A stretch of DNA of 43,388 nt from an uncultured Clostridia bacterium (GCA_934162615.1 CAKPJK010000010.1:1-43388), one strand, 5' to 3'; positions 23,448-32,629 are shown, counted from the stretch's first letter. Made by a program: numbers and translations. The notes: a model not told the origin generated them from the sequence alone.

Positions 23448-24380
23448 TTATCCAAGTAATTTAAGTTCAACATCTTCCATTTTGTATTTTCCATCAACTA
23501 ATTTAAATTCAACTAAAGTCTCATCTAGAGTCTCTTTGTTTTGTCTCAAATCAGTAGTAAATAACAATTTAATTTGAGGAATCTCAACCTTATTAGTAAC
23601 TATCTCTCTAAAACATTCAGCCATATGTTTTTCATCCTCGCAAACAAAAATCAATTGAGGTATACTTGCAAATCCAGAATCCCCTGGTTGGAAATTCTCA
23701 TAGAAATCTTTATATAGATTCATTTTTTCAACTAATTTCTTTTGCCAATCCATTTCTCTTCTAAATACTTCAAATAAAAATTGAATTGATTTTCCGTTTT
23801 TTGTAAGTTTTACAGAACCACCTGTTGCCTTAAACACTTTACCTAAAGTTTTTGCAGTAATTGCAGGTTTTACAACATAGCTATCAAATGCTTTAACTTT
23901 TCTTAGATATGCTATTAATACTTGATTTCCTGCCAATCTTTTCTTAATCATTGGAACTGGCTTTGTATTGTCTGATGGTTGCCATTTACATTCAACTTCT
24001 TTTGAAGTTAATAAGTATTTTCCCATTTTTTCTAGGCAATAAATTCTATAAATTCCTTTTCCCTCATCAGATGTAAAATAATATCTTGTTAATATTTTAG
24101 ATTTTACTAATGCATCTAATTTATTATTTAATTTATCTTGTGATTTAGGGTCAATTCCTTTTATTTCTAACATTTGATATAATTGTCTTGATGTTATAAA
24201 TTCAAATTCATTTACTAAATCCAATATAGCAAAATGTATATCTGTTATATGACCTATATTTATCTTATGTACAATTTGGTTCATTGAAACATAACCATCT
24301 TTGCCATCAAAAGTTTTAATTTCTCCTTCTCTAATTGCAAATGGTGATACTTGTGCTTTTATTTCATTATCTTCAACCAT
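23448..24380 (-). CDS. Winged-helix-like protein of unknown function
   Basis: 310 residues. Residues about 38-105 (HITDIHFAILDLVNEFEFITSRQLYQMLEIKGI...LVKSKILTRYYF) look like a winged helix-turn-helix similar to replication-relaxation/MobC-type proteins. The C-terminal ~180 residues (NQVLIAYLRKVKAFDSYVVKPAI...QFLFEVFRREMDWQKKLVEKMNLY...PQLIFVCEDEKHMAECFREI) have the beta-alpha pattern and the Glu/Lys placement seen in PD-(D/E)XK-like folds, but I cannot confirm catalytic residues. GGGAGG precedes the ATG. It lies 48 bp after the S1-domain gene on the same strand. Function is not assigned. Confidence 0.6.
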   Translation of the reverse strand: MVEDNEIKAQVSPFAIREGEIKTFDGKDGYVSMNQIVHKINIGHITDIHFAILDLVNEFEFITSRQLYQMLEIKGIDPKSQDKLNNKLDALVKSKILTRYYFTSDEGKGIYRIYCLEKMGKYLLTSKEVECKWQPSDNTKPVPMIKKRLAGNQVLIAYLRKVKAFDSYVVKPAITAKTLGKVFKATGGSVKLTKNGKSIQFLFEVFRREMDWQKKLVEKMNLYKDFYENFQPGDSGFASIPQLIFVCEDEKHMAECFREIVTNKVEIPQIKLLFTTDLRQNKETLDETLVEFKLVDGKYKMEDVELKLLG

Positions 24381-24428
24381 TTTTATTCCTCCCTTAAATA
24401 ATAAATTTTTATCATTTTAAATAATAAA

Positions 24429-25199
24429 CTACCTAATAACTAATTTGATTTTTTTCTTATCATAATCAATTTTTTTAATATGTACATCAACTGTTTTTCC
24501 ATATTCAAGTCCTTCTCTGTATTCTGCCATTCCCACTAGGTTTGGTGTAATCTCTATAAAAACACCATTTTTATTTTTCTCTGTTTCTCTAATTATTCCT
24601 TTTACATTCATTCCAACAGAAAATTTTTGGGCATTTTCTTCCCAAGTTCCCAATGTATCTTTATATGATAAACTGATTTTTCCATTCTCTCTATTTATAG
24701 ATTTTACCACAATATTTACATTTTGTCCAATTTTTAGCCTTTCATATGGTGATTTTATTCTTGCAACAGATAAATCTTCAATATATGCAAGCCCTACAAT
24801 CCCTCCACCAATGTCTATAAAGGCTCCATAAGGTGTAATATTTTTAACTATTCCTTTGATGCATTCACCTTCTTTTAAATCTTTTTTTACACAATCTAAA
24901 ACTTGATTTTGTACATCTTTTCTCGAAAATATTAGATTATCTCCATTTTTTTCTTTTAATTTAAATTGTACAAATTTATGTACTTTTCCTTCACATAAAT
25001 TTGCTTTTGGTATTCCATTTTCGTCTACATTTATTGCTTCTACTTCTTCTCTTGGAATTATTCCTTCTACTCCATTTTCTAGTTCAACATGTAAATTAAA
25101 ATCTTTATCACAATTTGTAACAAATCCTTGTAAAACTCCATTTGTACTTTCTATTTTTTCATTTTTCCATCCTTCTGGAAAGAAATTAAATACACTCAT
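24429..25199 (-). CDS. S1-domain RNA-binding protein
   Basis: 256 residues from ATG 25199, six bases after GGGAG; an upstream ATG (25214) lacks spacing. At least two S1/OB folds are visible: the central one (KEGECIKGIVKNITPYGAFIDIGGGIVGLAYIEDLS...KIGQNVNIVVKSINRENGKISLSYKD) is textbook, flanked by weaker N-terminal (NGVLQGFVTNCDKDFNLHVELENGVEGIIPREEV) and C-terminal copies (VGMNVKGIIRETEKNKNGVFIEITPNLVGMAEY). Short S1-repeat proteins in Firmicutes are annotated as ribosomal protein S1-like and bind RNA. Its exact role is unknown. A long MITE-like hairpin lies just upstream. Confidence 0.85.
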   Translation of the reverse strand: MSVFNFFPEGWKNEKIESTNGVLQGFVTNCDKDFNLHVELENGVEGIIPREEVEAINVDENGIPKANLCEGKVHKFVQFKLKEKNGDNLIFSRKDVQNQVLDCVKKDLKEGECIKGIVKNITPYGAFIDIGGGIVGLAYIEDLSVARIKSPYERLKIGQNVNIVVKSINRENGKISLSYKDTLGTWEENAQKFSVGMNVKGIIRETEKNKNGVFIEITPNLVGMAEYREGLEYGKTVDVHIKKIDYDKKKIKLVIR

Positions 25200-25276
25200 T
25201 TGTTTCTCCCTCATTTCTCTTTAGTTTCTATAATTTTATCTGTTACTATTCACAATATAATAAAATATATATTTAT

Positions 25277-25401
25277 GAAATTAACCATTTATTTATTTTG
25301 AAGTGATTCGGGGGGACCGTTCAAAAATTCTCAAAAGTTGATAAACTTTTGTTAGAATTTTTAGAATGGGGCAACAAAAAAATAAATAAATCATTAATTT
25401 C
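25277..25401. repeat. 125-bp MITE-like nested hairpin with a GGGGGGACCGTTC core
   Basis: Outer arms of 23 bp (25277-25299 and 25379-25401) match except at two positions. Inside is a second hairpin built from AAAAATTCT-CAAAAGTT and its near complement (about 25323-25365). GGGGGGACCGTTC at 25310-25322 resembles the GGGGAC(G)TTC cores of the REP elements. It occupies the gap between the S1-domain gene and rluB and contains no ORF. Confidence 0.65.
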
Positions 25402-25443
25402 ATTTTAAATATTTTATAAATCGCAAATTGTCAATTATAACTA

Positions 25444-26160
25444 TTAATTCAAAATCTTCTTAACTTCAAAATCTCTTAGATATCTCCATGTTCCAAGTTT
25501 TAAATCCTTAACACCAATATCACCAATTTTGCTCCTATGTAGTGCAATTACTTTACTACCAACTGCCTCACACATCTTTCTAACCTGCCTATTTTTTCCC
25601 TCATGAATTGTTATTTCTAATCTAGATATATTTTTTTCAACATCTGTTTTCAAAATTCTAACTTTTGCAGGTCTTGTAATGTAATCTTCAATCTCAACAC
25701 CATTTCTTAGTTTTTCAACTGCATCATCTTCAATAATTCCTCTTAATGTAACAGTATATGTTTTGGTAATTTCATGTTTTGGATGTGTAACCTTATAAAC
25801 AAAATCACCATCATTTGTTAAAATTAAAGCACCCGAAGTATACATATCTAGTCTTCCAACTGGAACAACTCTTTCTTTTACCTTGACTAAATCTAATACC
25901 GAATCTCTATCAAACTGGTCTTTTGCAGTTGTAACATATCCAATTGGCTTATTTAATAATATATACACTTTTTTTTCCGAACTGTGGATAATTTTTCCAC
26001 AAAATTCAACTTTATCCACAGATGGATTTATTTTTGTTCCTAGTTCATTTACAACTTTTCCATTTACAGAAACCTTGCCTTCTAAGATTAACTCTTCACA
26101 TTTTCTTCTTGAGGCAACCCCACTATTTGCTAAAAACTTTTGTAGTCTTACTTCTTCCAT
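25444..26160 (-). CDS. rluB: RluB/RsuA-family 23S rRNA pseudouridine synthase
   Basis: 238 residues. An N-terminal S4 RNA-binding domain (RLQKFLANSGVASRRKCEELILEGKVSVNG) precedes the catalytic domain with the essential Asp in VGRLDMYTSGALILTNDG, followed by the HEGKNRQVRKM motif. RluB modifies U2605 in helix 90 of 23S rRNA in E. coli; RsuA/RluE/RluF are related, so the exact target is inferred. AAGGAAG lies upstream of the ATG. Nineteen bp separate it from the RluD-type gene, so the two are probably co-transcribed. Confidence 0.92.
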   Translation of the reverse strand: MEEVRLQKFLANSGVASRRKCEELILEGKVSVNGKVVNELGTKINPSVDKVEFCGKIIHSSEKKVYILLNKPIGYVTTAKDQFDRDSVLDLVKVKERVVPVGRLDMYTSGALILTNDGDFVYKVTHPKHEITKTYTVTLRGIIEDDAVEKLRNGVEIEDYITRPAKVRILKTDVEKNISRLEITIHEGKNRQVRKMCEAVGSKVIALHRSKIGDIGVKDLKLGTWRYLRDFEVKKILN

Positions 26161-26179
26161 TTATTCACTTCCTTAAATT

Positions 26180-27094
26180 TTATAAAATTAATTTTCCTTG
26201 TCTTAATTCCTGTAATACATTTGCAAAATATTCTGGCAATGGTGCCTCTATAAACATTTCTTTGCCAGTAATTGGATGTTTAAACTTCAATGATTTTGCA
26301 TGTAAACATTGTCCTTTTATCCCCCACTCATTCTTGCCATTTGAATATGTCGTATCACCAACAACAGGATATCCTATTTCTGATAAATGTACTCTTATTT
26401 GATGTGTTCTTCCTGTTTCAATTTTGACTTCTAATAATGTATAATTTCCAAATCTTTCTAAAACTTTGAAATGTGTTACAGCATTTTTACCATTTTTATT
26501 AACAGCCATTTTCTTTCTGTCCCTTGTACTTCTACCTATTGGCATATTTATAGTTGCTTCTTCCTCTTTTACAAATCCTTTAACTAAAGCAATATACGTC
26601 TTTTCAACTTCGTGATTTTTTATTTGTTCACTCATATTAATGTGAGCCTTATCATTTTTTGCAACTACTATAACTCCTGATGTGTCTTTATCAAGTCTAT
26701 GTACAATTCCTGGTCTAATCTCCCCACCAATCCCAGATAAAGAATCTTTGCAAATTGCCATTACTGCATTTACCAATGTTCCATCTGGATTTCCATTTGC
26801 AGGATGAACGACCATCCCTTTAGGTTTATTTACAACTATAATATCATTATCCTCATATAAAACATCTATTGGAATGTCTTGTGCCTCTAGTGCAATCTCT
26901 TTTGGCACTTCTACCTCAAGATTTATTGCATCATCTTTTTGTACTTTATATGATACTTTTGTTTTATTTCCATTTACTAGAACTTTTTCATTTTCAATCA
27001 TTTTTTGAATATGTGCTCTAGAATATTCTGTATTTCCCGCTAAAAACGCATCTATCCTTTTTCCTACATCTTGTTCTTTTATATTTATTTTCAA
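26180..27094 (-). CDS. rluD: RluD-family pseudouridine synthase
   Basis: 304 residues. An S4 domain (KRIDAFLAGNTEYSRAHIQKMIENEKVLVNG) precedes the RluA/RluD catalytic domain with the catalytic Asp in VHRLDKDTSGVIVVAKN, YIALVKG, ETGRTHQIRVHL and LHAKSLKF. RluD makes pseudouridines in helix 69 of 23S rRNA; Firmicute genomes carry several paralogues, so the site is inferred. The start is TTG (MKINIKEQ), seven bases after AAGGAAG. It lies 15 bp after the membrane-protein gene and upstream of rluB. Confidence 0.92.
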   Translation of the reverse strand: MKINIKEQDVGKRIDAFLAGNTEYSRAHIQKMIENEKVLVNGNKTKVSYKVQKDDAINLEVEVPKEIALEAQDIPIDVLYEDNDIIVVNKPKGMVVHPANGNPDGTLVNAVMAICKDSLSGIGGEIRPGIVHRLDKDTSGVIVVAKNDKAHINMSEQIKNHEVEKTYIALVKGFVKEEEATINMPIGRSTRDRKKMAVNKNGKNAVTHFKVLERFGNYTLLEVKIETGRTHQIRVHLSEIGYPVVGDTTYSNGKNEWGIKGQCLHAKSLKFKHPITGKEMFIEAPLPEYFANVLQELRQGKLIL

Positions 27095-27109
27095 AATTGC
27101 ACTTCCTTT

Positions 27110-28852
27110 TTAATCATTATTTTCATTTTGTATATTTACATTTAATCTTTCATAAATAACAAAATTATCATCTGAATATATTTCTTTATAATTTTCATCA
27201 TGAGATTTATTTATAAGCATATTTGTCTTAGATTTTTTTCCTAGTATAACATGAGTTATATTATATTTTTCAAATGTGTCTTCATAATATTTTGATATAG
27301 AAGATGTATTTATAAAATCTGAGAAAATATCTTCATCTTTCCCACTAAATTCTGGTGCATATAAGTCTGCTCTTGAATCTATAAATACCGGTATTCCTCT
27401 AAATAACATATAACTTCCATAATTGTATTCATTATAAAATCTAGCTGTACTTAAATCAATATTTTCTAATATATAATCGCATGCAACTACAGGATATGAT
27501 TTTTCACTTACAAATTTATCTTCAAGTCTTGGTTTTATTGAATTGTAAGAAAAGATTAACATTAATATTGATACTAATACTAATACAATGTTGTTTTTTG
27601 CTATCTCTTCTACATCTTTTAATCCATCTTTTGAATATCTATTTATTAAGTCTATTATCATTCTACCTAAAACAACTGAACCCAATAGTACAAACATAGA
27701 AAATTGTCTTCTAGTTGCAAACATTAAATAACATAGTCCTGTCACCAAAAATAAATCTGATAATTTTATTTTTGTTTTTGTAAAAATAAGAATAGCTAAC
27801 ACAATTACTAATGAACAAATAGCTTCCGTATTATCAATTAATGTTAAAGGTAAATGTTCACTTATATTTTCTGTTGTATTTCCTTGCATCGTTTTATATA
27901 AATATGTATATGGCGTATCACCTAAAGGTGTAATCAATCCTGTAAATGCACATATAATCATAACTATTATTAAAAATTTAACATTATCATTTCTTTTCAA
28001 AATAATTTTATAAGAATTTTTATTTATATTTTCTCTTTTTTCTTCAATTTTCTTATTTTTATCATATTGCTCGTCTAATTTTATTTGTAATTTTTTTAAT
28101 CTATCTAAATTATTTTTCTTTTGTGCAATTTTCATTTTATGTTTTATTACTAATTCTCTTATTTTTTTATAAATAATTATATCTGATATTACGGCTATAA
28201 AGTATTCACCAATATATGGTAAAAATAGTACAAAGAAGAAAGGCCATGTTGCCACATGTAAATTTGCTATAAAAATTGATATTCCTATTAACAAAACAGC
28301 ATAAATAATTTTTCTGTTTTCTATAAATTTTTCTATAAAAAATAGTTCCCATATAAATAAAATAAATGTTACCAATTGTGCTCTTGCAGCAATATATGGT
28401 TTTAACGCATACATCACTCCTACTGTTATAACAAATGATATTGCCTTTGATTTTGTTATTTTTGAATTCACCATAAATACTGATATTCCTAGCATTGCTG
28501 ATAATATACATGTTACTACATAAATTCCTTTAAAACCCGCTATTGAATATACTAAATATGTTAAAAAATCATATAACCAATGTGGATATGTATAACTTAA
28601 ATTTTCATGCCAAGAAAAATGGTCCATCATATCTATCCCATTATTTTTTATTAACTCTCCTATTTTTATTGTATAATATGTATCATTTTGAAGTGTTATT
28701 GGTGTTATGCATACACAAAATATTGCAATTAACACTATTGCCAATATTGTAAAATTAATATTTATTTTTTTCTTTTTCTTTAATCTGTTTTCTTTTTCTT
28801 TTCTCTTATTATTTTTTATCTTTTGTTTTTTTATATTATCACTTTTATCCAT
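27110..28852 (-). CDS. Polytopic membrane protein, GT-C glycosyltransferase-like
   Basis: 580 residues. A very basic N-terminus (about 1-32) precedes a first membrane helix and roughly ten more. An acidic segment with DTYYTIKIGELIKNNGIDMMDHFSWHENLSYTYPHWLYDF lies after the first helix, a placement typical of GT-C enzymes, which use a lipid-linked sugar. A cytoplasmic coiled-coil insert (about 235-290, rich in Lys/Glu) interrupts the membrane region. A C-terminal extracytoplasmic domain has YNEYNYGSYMLFRGIPVFIDSRADLY, which I recognise from a large family of uncharacterised bacterial membrane proteins. The specific substrate is unknown. GGAAGGG precedes the ATG. Confidence 0.7.
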   Translation of the reverse strand: MDKSDNIKKQKIKNNKRKEKENRLKKKKKININFTILAIVLIAIFCVCITPITLQNDTYYTIKIGELIKNNGIDMMDHFSWHENLSYTYPHWLYDFLTYLVYSIAGFKGIYVVTCILSAMLGISVFMVNSKITKSKAISFVITVGVMYALKPYIAARAQLVTFILFIWELFFIEKFIENRKIIYAVLLIGISIFIANLHVATWPFFFVLFLPYIGEYFIAVISDIIIYKKIRELVIKHKMKIAQKKNNLDRLKKLQIKLDEQYDKNKKIEEKRENINKNSYKIILKRNDNVKFLIIVMIICAFTGLITPLGDTPYTYLYKTMQGNTTENISEHLPLTLIDNTEAICSLVIVLAILIFTKTKIKLSDLFLVTGLCYLMFATRRQFSMFVLLGSVVLGRMIIDLINRYSKDGLKDVEEIAKNNIVLVLVSILMLIFSYNSIKPRLEDKFVSEKSYPVVACDYILENIDLSTARFYNEYNYGSYMLFRGIPVFIDSRADLYAPEFSGKDEDIFSDFINTSSISKYYEDTFEKYNITHVILGKKSKTNMLINKSHDENYKEIYSDDNFVIYERLNVNIQNENND

Positions 28853-28954
28853 TTTTTATTTCATCCCTTCCTTAAAGCGAAATTTATTAAATGTTAATAT
28901 TTCTAATTTATAAGATTATATCAAATAAAAATAAAAAAAACTACAAATAATAAA

Positions 28955-28990
28955 AAAAAAACAGTTTAATTTAAATTAAACTGTTTTTTT
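28955..28990 (-). terminator. Terminator of the SSB gene
   Basis: A perfect palindrome ACAGTTTAATTT/AAATTAAACTGT centred at 28972/28973, with A- and T-runs on both sides, 15 bp after the stop codon. Confidence 0.85.
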
Positions 28991-29004
28991 ATAGTATATA
29001 TATA

Positions 29005-29700
29005 TTATACAGCTTGTTCATTTTCTGTTTCTTTGTTTTCTTCGTTCTCCACAACAACCTCTAAGCTACCAACAGAAACCTCATAAGCAACTCTATTTTC
29101 AACTGTTCCATCTTCATGTTTTTTCTCATACATTCTAGATTGAACTCTACCTACTATTTTAACCTTAGAACCAACTTCTAAGTTTTGGCAAAATCTTGCT
29201 GTTCTACCCCATGCAATTGTAGGGATATAATCTGATTTGTTATAAGCTCTATTTACTGCTAATAATATATCTGCAATTTCTCTACCAAAAGGTGTTTGTC
29301 TATAAATTGGTTTTTTACATATATAACCAACTAAAACAACTTCGTTTGTTACCATATCTTTTTTTACCATTTCATTTTCTTCTTGTTCTTCTGGTTCTTC
29401 AACTTCAACAACATCTTTTGCAAATACTGTTAAGATTAATCTGTTTTTTTCATTTTCATAACTATTGTATGATCTGAATTGTCCTTTTACTAATAATCTT
29501 TTTCCTTGCATTAACATTTCATCTGTTATCAATCTTTCTGATACTGTTATTGGTATGATGTCTGCATTTCCACTTAATCTTTCAATTTCTAAATTAAATA
29601 CATAGAATCTTTCTCCATATATTTCATGACTGAATTTTTTTTCTCCTGTAACTTTTCCAACTAATGTTAAATAGTTGTTTTCTAAATAATTTGTATCCAA
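29005..29700 (-). CDS. Single-stranded DNA-binding protein with two OB folds
   Basis: 231 residues. The first OB fold (about 9-105: NYLTLVGKVTGEKKFSHEIYGERFYVFNLEIERLSG...GKRLLVKGQFRSYNSYENEKNRLILTVFAKDV) and second (about 118-215: NEVVLVGYICKKPIYRQTPFGREIADILLAVNRAY...RTARFCQNLEVGSKVKIVGRVQSRMYEKKHEDG) are both SSB-type, separated by an acidic linker EEPEEQEENE. Classic SSB has one OB fold and an acidic C-terminal tip; here the tip is ETENEQAV. Two-OB SSB-like proteins occur in clostridia. The start is TTG, eight bases after GGGAGG. Its role in DNA maintenance is inferred from the fold. Confidence 0.88.
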   Translation of the reverse strand: MDTNYLENNYLTLVGKVTGEKKFSHEIYGERFYVFNLEIERLSGNADIIPITVSERLITDEMLMQGKRLLVKGQFRSYNSYENEKNRLILTVFAKDVVEVEEPEEQEENEMVKKDMVTNEVVLVGYICKKPIYRQTPFGREIADILLAVNRAYNKSDYIPTIAWGRTARFCQNLEVGSKVKIVGRVQSRMYEKKHEDGTVENRVAYEVSVGSLEVVVENEENKETENEQAV

Positions 29701-29732
29701 ATTTTTTTCCTCCCTTATTTTTTTATCAATAT

Positions 29733-29761
29733 AGTATATTTATCTTTGTGCTTTCTCTTAA
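29733..29761 (-). promoter_or_regulatory. Candidate promoter of the SSB gene
   Basis: Minus strand: TTAAGA (29756-29761), 17-bp spacer, TATACT (29733-29738). The rest of the 263-bp gap (29701-29963) is AT-rich and shows nothing else. Confidence 0.45.
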
Positions 29762-29963
29762 CTACATTTATTATTATACACCATTTTTTTGGTTTTGTCT
29801 ACATAAAAAGTTAAATTTATTCAAAAAATGCAGTTTTTTCCTGTATTTGCAGAATTATGATATATAAAATTATAGACATTTTTTAATTTTTTATACTAAT
29901 TACTTATAATACAATTAATAATTTATTTTGAAATGCTCTGAAGAGGTTACTTAAATAACTTTA

Positions 29964-30738
29964 TTATTTACATACCTGCATTCCCGTAGAATCAATTTTA
30001 TAATTATCTTTATATATAAGTTCAGACACCGGAACAACACTGAAACCCTTTTGTTTTATATTTTTAAGTATCATATCCAAAGAATCAGCTGTATGCTTAG
30101 TACCATTATGAGTTAAAATAATATCACCAGAAGTCAATTTACCATCTAATCTACTCCACATTTCTTCACCTGTTAATCCAGTATAATCTAAAGTATCCAG
30201 ACTCCATTGAATTGTATAATATTTCTTATCAGTAGCTGCCTTTATAACAGTATTATTATATTCACCATATGGTGACCTATACAATTTTGTTCTAGACCCA
30301 GTTACTTTTTCTATTTTATCATTACTTTTTTCAATTTCTTCTATATTTTTTTCATAACTTAAATTATTTACATGTGGATGTGTATCACTATGACTTCCGT
30401 ATTTCTTGCCCTGCATCATTTATTTTCTTTACTGCATCTGGATATTTGTCTATCCAATCACCTACCATAAAAAAAGTTATTTTTACATCATTATTTTTTA
30501 ATACTTCCAATATTTTATCAATATCATCTGCATTCCATGCACAATTCATAGTTAATGCAACCTTTTTTTCATCAGTTTTTACTTTATATATTGGTAACAT
30601 TTTTTCCGTATCTGCCGATGTTTCTATTGAATCTGCCTTATGTGCTTGAAAGTTTGTCACCATACAAAATAACAATGCAACAGTTAATATTGATACTAAA
30701 TATGTAGTTATCTTTTCTTTACTAAATACTAAAAACAT
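29964..30738 (-). pseudogene. Polysaccharide deacetylase-like (PdaB-type) protein, frameshifted
   Basis: Two overlapping frames make one gene: an N-terminal part (from ATG 30738, with AAGGTGA upstream) with a signal anchor and ALTMNCAWNADDIDKILEVLKNNDVKITFFMVGDW, and a C-terminal part with GSHSDTHPHVNNL, LYRSPYGEYNN and ILTHNG. They join perfectly if the extra C at 30399 (coding strand ATACGGAAG, expected ATAGGAAG) is removed, giving EIGSHSDTHPH and 257 aa. The NodB fold is clear, with the zinc histidines in HSDTHPH. The usual TFDDG motif reads TMNCAW, so the usual catalytic Asp is Asn; related clostridial proteins may share this. The likely site of action is the cell surface or spore envelope. 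It is next to cwlD. Frameshift or sequence error is undecided. Confidence 0.85.
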
Positions 30739-30764
30739 AAAATCACCTTGTAATATATATTCAT

Positions 30765-31484
30765 TTATTCATTGAAATATTCAATTATCCCATTAAAAAT
30801 TCCCCACGCCAATTTATTTTGATATTCATCATCAAGCAATTGTTGTTCTTCTTCTGGATTAGATAAAAAGCCACATTCTACTATTGAAATAGGAATCTCA
30901 ACATGTTTCATAATATACACAGTATCAAGTTTCATAGCCACCCTTTTATTATCTTTTTGAATTGATTCATTTAAATTTGCTTGTATTTTTTTTGCTAAGT
31001 TTACACTCTTTTCGTTTTTACTATTGTAAAAACATTGCCAACCCCAGTATTGTTGTTGAGGAATTTTGTTTAAATGAATGCTTACAAATAAATCTGCAGA
31101 TGCACTATTTCCTATTTTAACTCTATTTCTAATATCTGATATTTTCTTTTCTCTTAAAGTAGTTTTATCTAAGTCATATATTGCATTTTCATCTGAACGT
31201 GTTAATATGACCGTGCATCCGCTTTGTTCTAATAAATTTTGTAATTTTAACGATATTTTTAAATTTGTTTCCGCTTCTGTTGTCCCCCTGCTACTTTGGG
31301 CTCCTTCATCAGGTACGCCATGGCCCGCATCAACTACTATAACTTTCCCCGAAACCGGTGTTGCTGTTGTACTTTGTGTTTGTTCATCTGTATTTAATTT
31401 TTGATTTTCATATGAATATACAAATATACCCAACATTAATGCTATCAAAATCAAACTTATCCTTTTTCTTTTTATAATATACAT
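30765..31484 (-). CDS. cwlD: N-acetylmuramoyl-L-alanine amidase (CwlD-type)
   Basis: 239 residues from ATG 31484, six bases after GGGAGGG; an upstream ATG (31499) is inside that region. An N-terminal membrane segment (about 8-24) leads to an Amidase_3 domain: zinc ligands His55 (VDAGHGVPDEG) and Glu70 (GTTEAETNL), a second His in FVSIHLN, and the catalytic Glu in SIVECGFLSNPEE. In spore formers CwlD cleaves the peptide from muramic acid so that muramic lactam can form in the cortex, in concert with a deacetylase. It lies 26 bp upstream of the PdaB-like gene, so a shared cortex or wall-remodelling role is reasonable inference. Confidence 0.9.
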   Translation of the reverse strand: MYIIKRKRISLILIALMLGIFVYSYENQKLNTDEQTQSTTATPVSGKVIVVDAGHGVPDEGAQSSRGTTEAETNLKISLKLQNLLEQSGCTVILTRSDENAIYDLDKTTLREKKISDIRNRVKIGNSASADLFVSIHLNKIPQQQYWGWQCFYNSKNEKSVNLAKKIQANLNESIQKDNKRVAMKLDTVYIMKHVEIPISIVECGFLSNPEEEQQLLDDEYQNKLAWGIFNGIIEYFNE

Positions 31485-31566
31485 TATACTCCCTCCCATT
31501 TATTAATCATTATTCTTTTCTTTTTGTCTTTATTACTCTAATATTTATTAATCCTTACTAAAGCAC

Positions 31567-31596
31567 AAAAAGATGCTACATAAGTAACATCTTTTA
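31567..31596 (-). terminator. Terminator of the GGDEF gene
   Basis: AAAAGATG...CATCTTTT stem with one mismatch; on the minus strand UUUUUG follows. The gap to cwlD has nothing else visible. Confidence 0.75.
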
Positions 31597-31604
31597 TATT
31601 TTCA

Positions 31605-32531
31605 TTATTTTTTTCTTCTATCTATTGCATAACTACTTCCCATAACAGACTTAGCCATATGCTTAACTTGAGCACCAACTTCACCTATTTCTAGAATATT
31701 CGCAAATCTCCCTACATCTGCTTCAACAACCCCTATAGAAATTGATGTAAGCTGAAATTGCTCTATTACGCCTTTTCTGTTTGCAACCTCAATATATCCT
31801 TTTTCCACATCATCTTCTGTAAAAAATTTAATAACATTTGCATCAAAATTAGCAATAATATCTTTACACACTTCTTCACAATTTAATGTTGGAACAATTG
31901 CTATAAAGTCATCTCCACCAATATGTCCAATAAATGAATTATTTGGTATTAGTGAATGTATGCTTGTCATTATTGTATCTGCAGTAAATTTGATAATCTC
32001 ATCACCTTTTAAAAATCCATATACATCATTATATGCTTTAAAATTATCTAAATCTAAATATAATACAGAAAATTCCTCTTTATTTGATATTCTTTTCTTT
32101 AATTCTGCATGTATTTGAACATTTCCTGGTAAACCTGTAAGAGGACTTATTCTTCTATTTATTGTTATTAATCTTCCTAAATTTTTTATTGTATAATATA
32201 GATATTGTGCATTTACTGGTTTTTTAATATAATATTCAACAGATTCTTTTAAGATTTGTATTCTATGTTCCTTTTCTGAATTTGAAGAAACAACAATTAT
32301 TGGAGTAATACTATTATCATCATCACTTCTTATTTTTTTACATAATTCTACTATATCAACTTCTATTGCATCCTCGTTTATAATTATTATTGATGGTATA
32401 TTTTTTAAAGCAATATCTATTTGATCTGATTTTACACTTATAAATTTATATTCTTTGTCATTTTCAAATAATTTATTAAAAACCAATATTGAAGATTCAT
32501 CATCATCTATTATATAAATTTCTTTTAACAT
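31605..32531 (-). CDS. REC-like/GGDEF protein (putative diguanylate cyclase)
   Basis: 308 residues from ATG 32531, just after AGGAG; the frame is open upstream without a suitable start. An N-terminal receiver-like domain (about 1-118) has the acidic pair Asp10/Asp11 and Lys104 (KKP) but Asn52 where the phospho-acceptor Asp is expected (SIIIINED), so it probably is not phosphorylated. The GGDEF domain (about 128-300) begins SPLTGLPG and has the signature GGDDF (205-209) and LYLDLDNFKAYND. The RxxD inhibitory site is not seen; the position before GGDDF reads FIGHI. It probably makes cyclic di-GMP, used by many Firmicutes to control adhesion. Nearby adhesin genes fit this, but regulation is not shown. 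Confidence 0.85.
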   Translation of the reverse strand: MLKEIYIIDDDESSILVFNKLFENDKEYKFISVKSDQIDIALKNIPSIIIINEDAIEVDIVELCKKIRSDDDNSITPIIVVSSNSEKEHRIQILKESVEYYIKKPVNAQYLYYTIKNLGRLITINRRISPLTGLPGNVQIHAELKKRISNKEEFSVLYLDLDNFKAYNDVYGFLKGDEIIKFTADTIMTSIHSLIPNNSFIGHIGGDDFIAIVPTLNCEEVCKDIIANFDANVIKFFTEDDVEKGYIEVANRKGVIEQFQLTSISIGVVEADVGRFANILEIGEVGAQVKHMAKSVMGSSYAIDRRKK

Positions 32532-32560
32532 TTTTCTCCTGTTCCTCCTTGTATTCAAGC

Positions 32561-32608
32561 AAAACAGGACACGTTCAAAATTATTATTTTGATAATTCAC
32601 ATGTCCCG
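32561..32608 (-). terminator. Hairpin/terminator between the Ig-like protein gene and the GGDEF gene, REP-like core
   Basis: Minus strand: CGGGACATG pairs with CGTGTCCTG (G-U pairs included), an inner TCAAAAT/ATTTTGA stem caps it, and UUUUG follows. The arm GGACACGTTC resembles the REP cores at 7254 and 25310, so it may be a diverged family member. Confidence 0.6.
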
Positions 32609-32629
32609 TATTTATTTTAGTATATTTAA

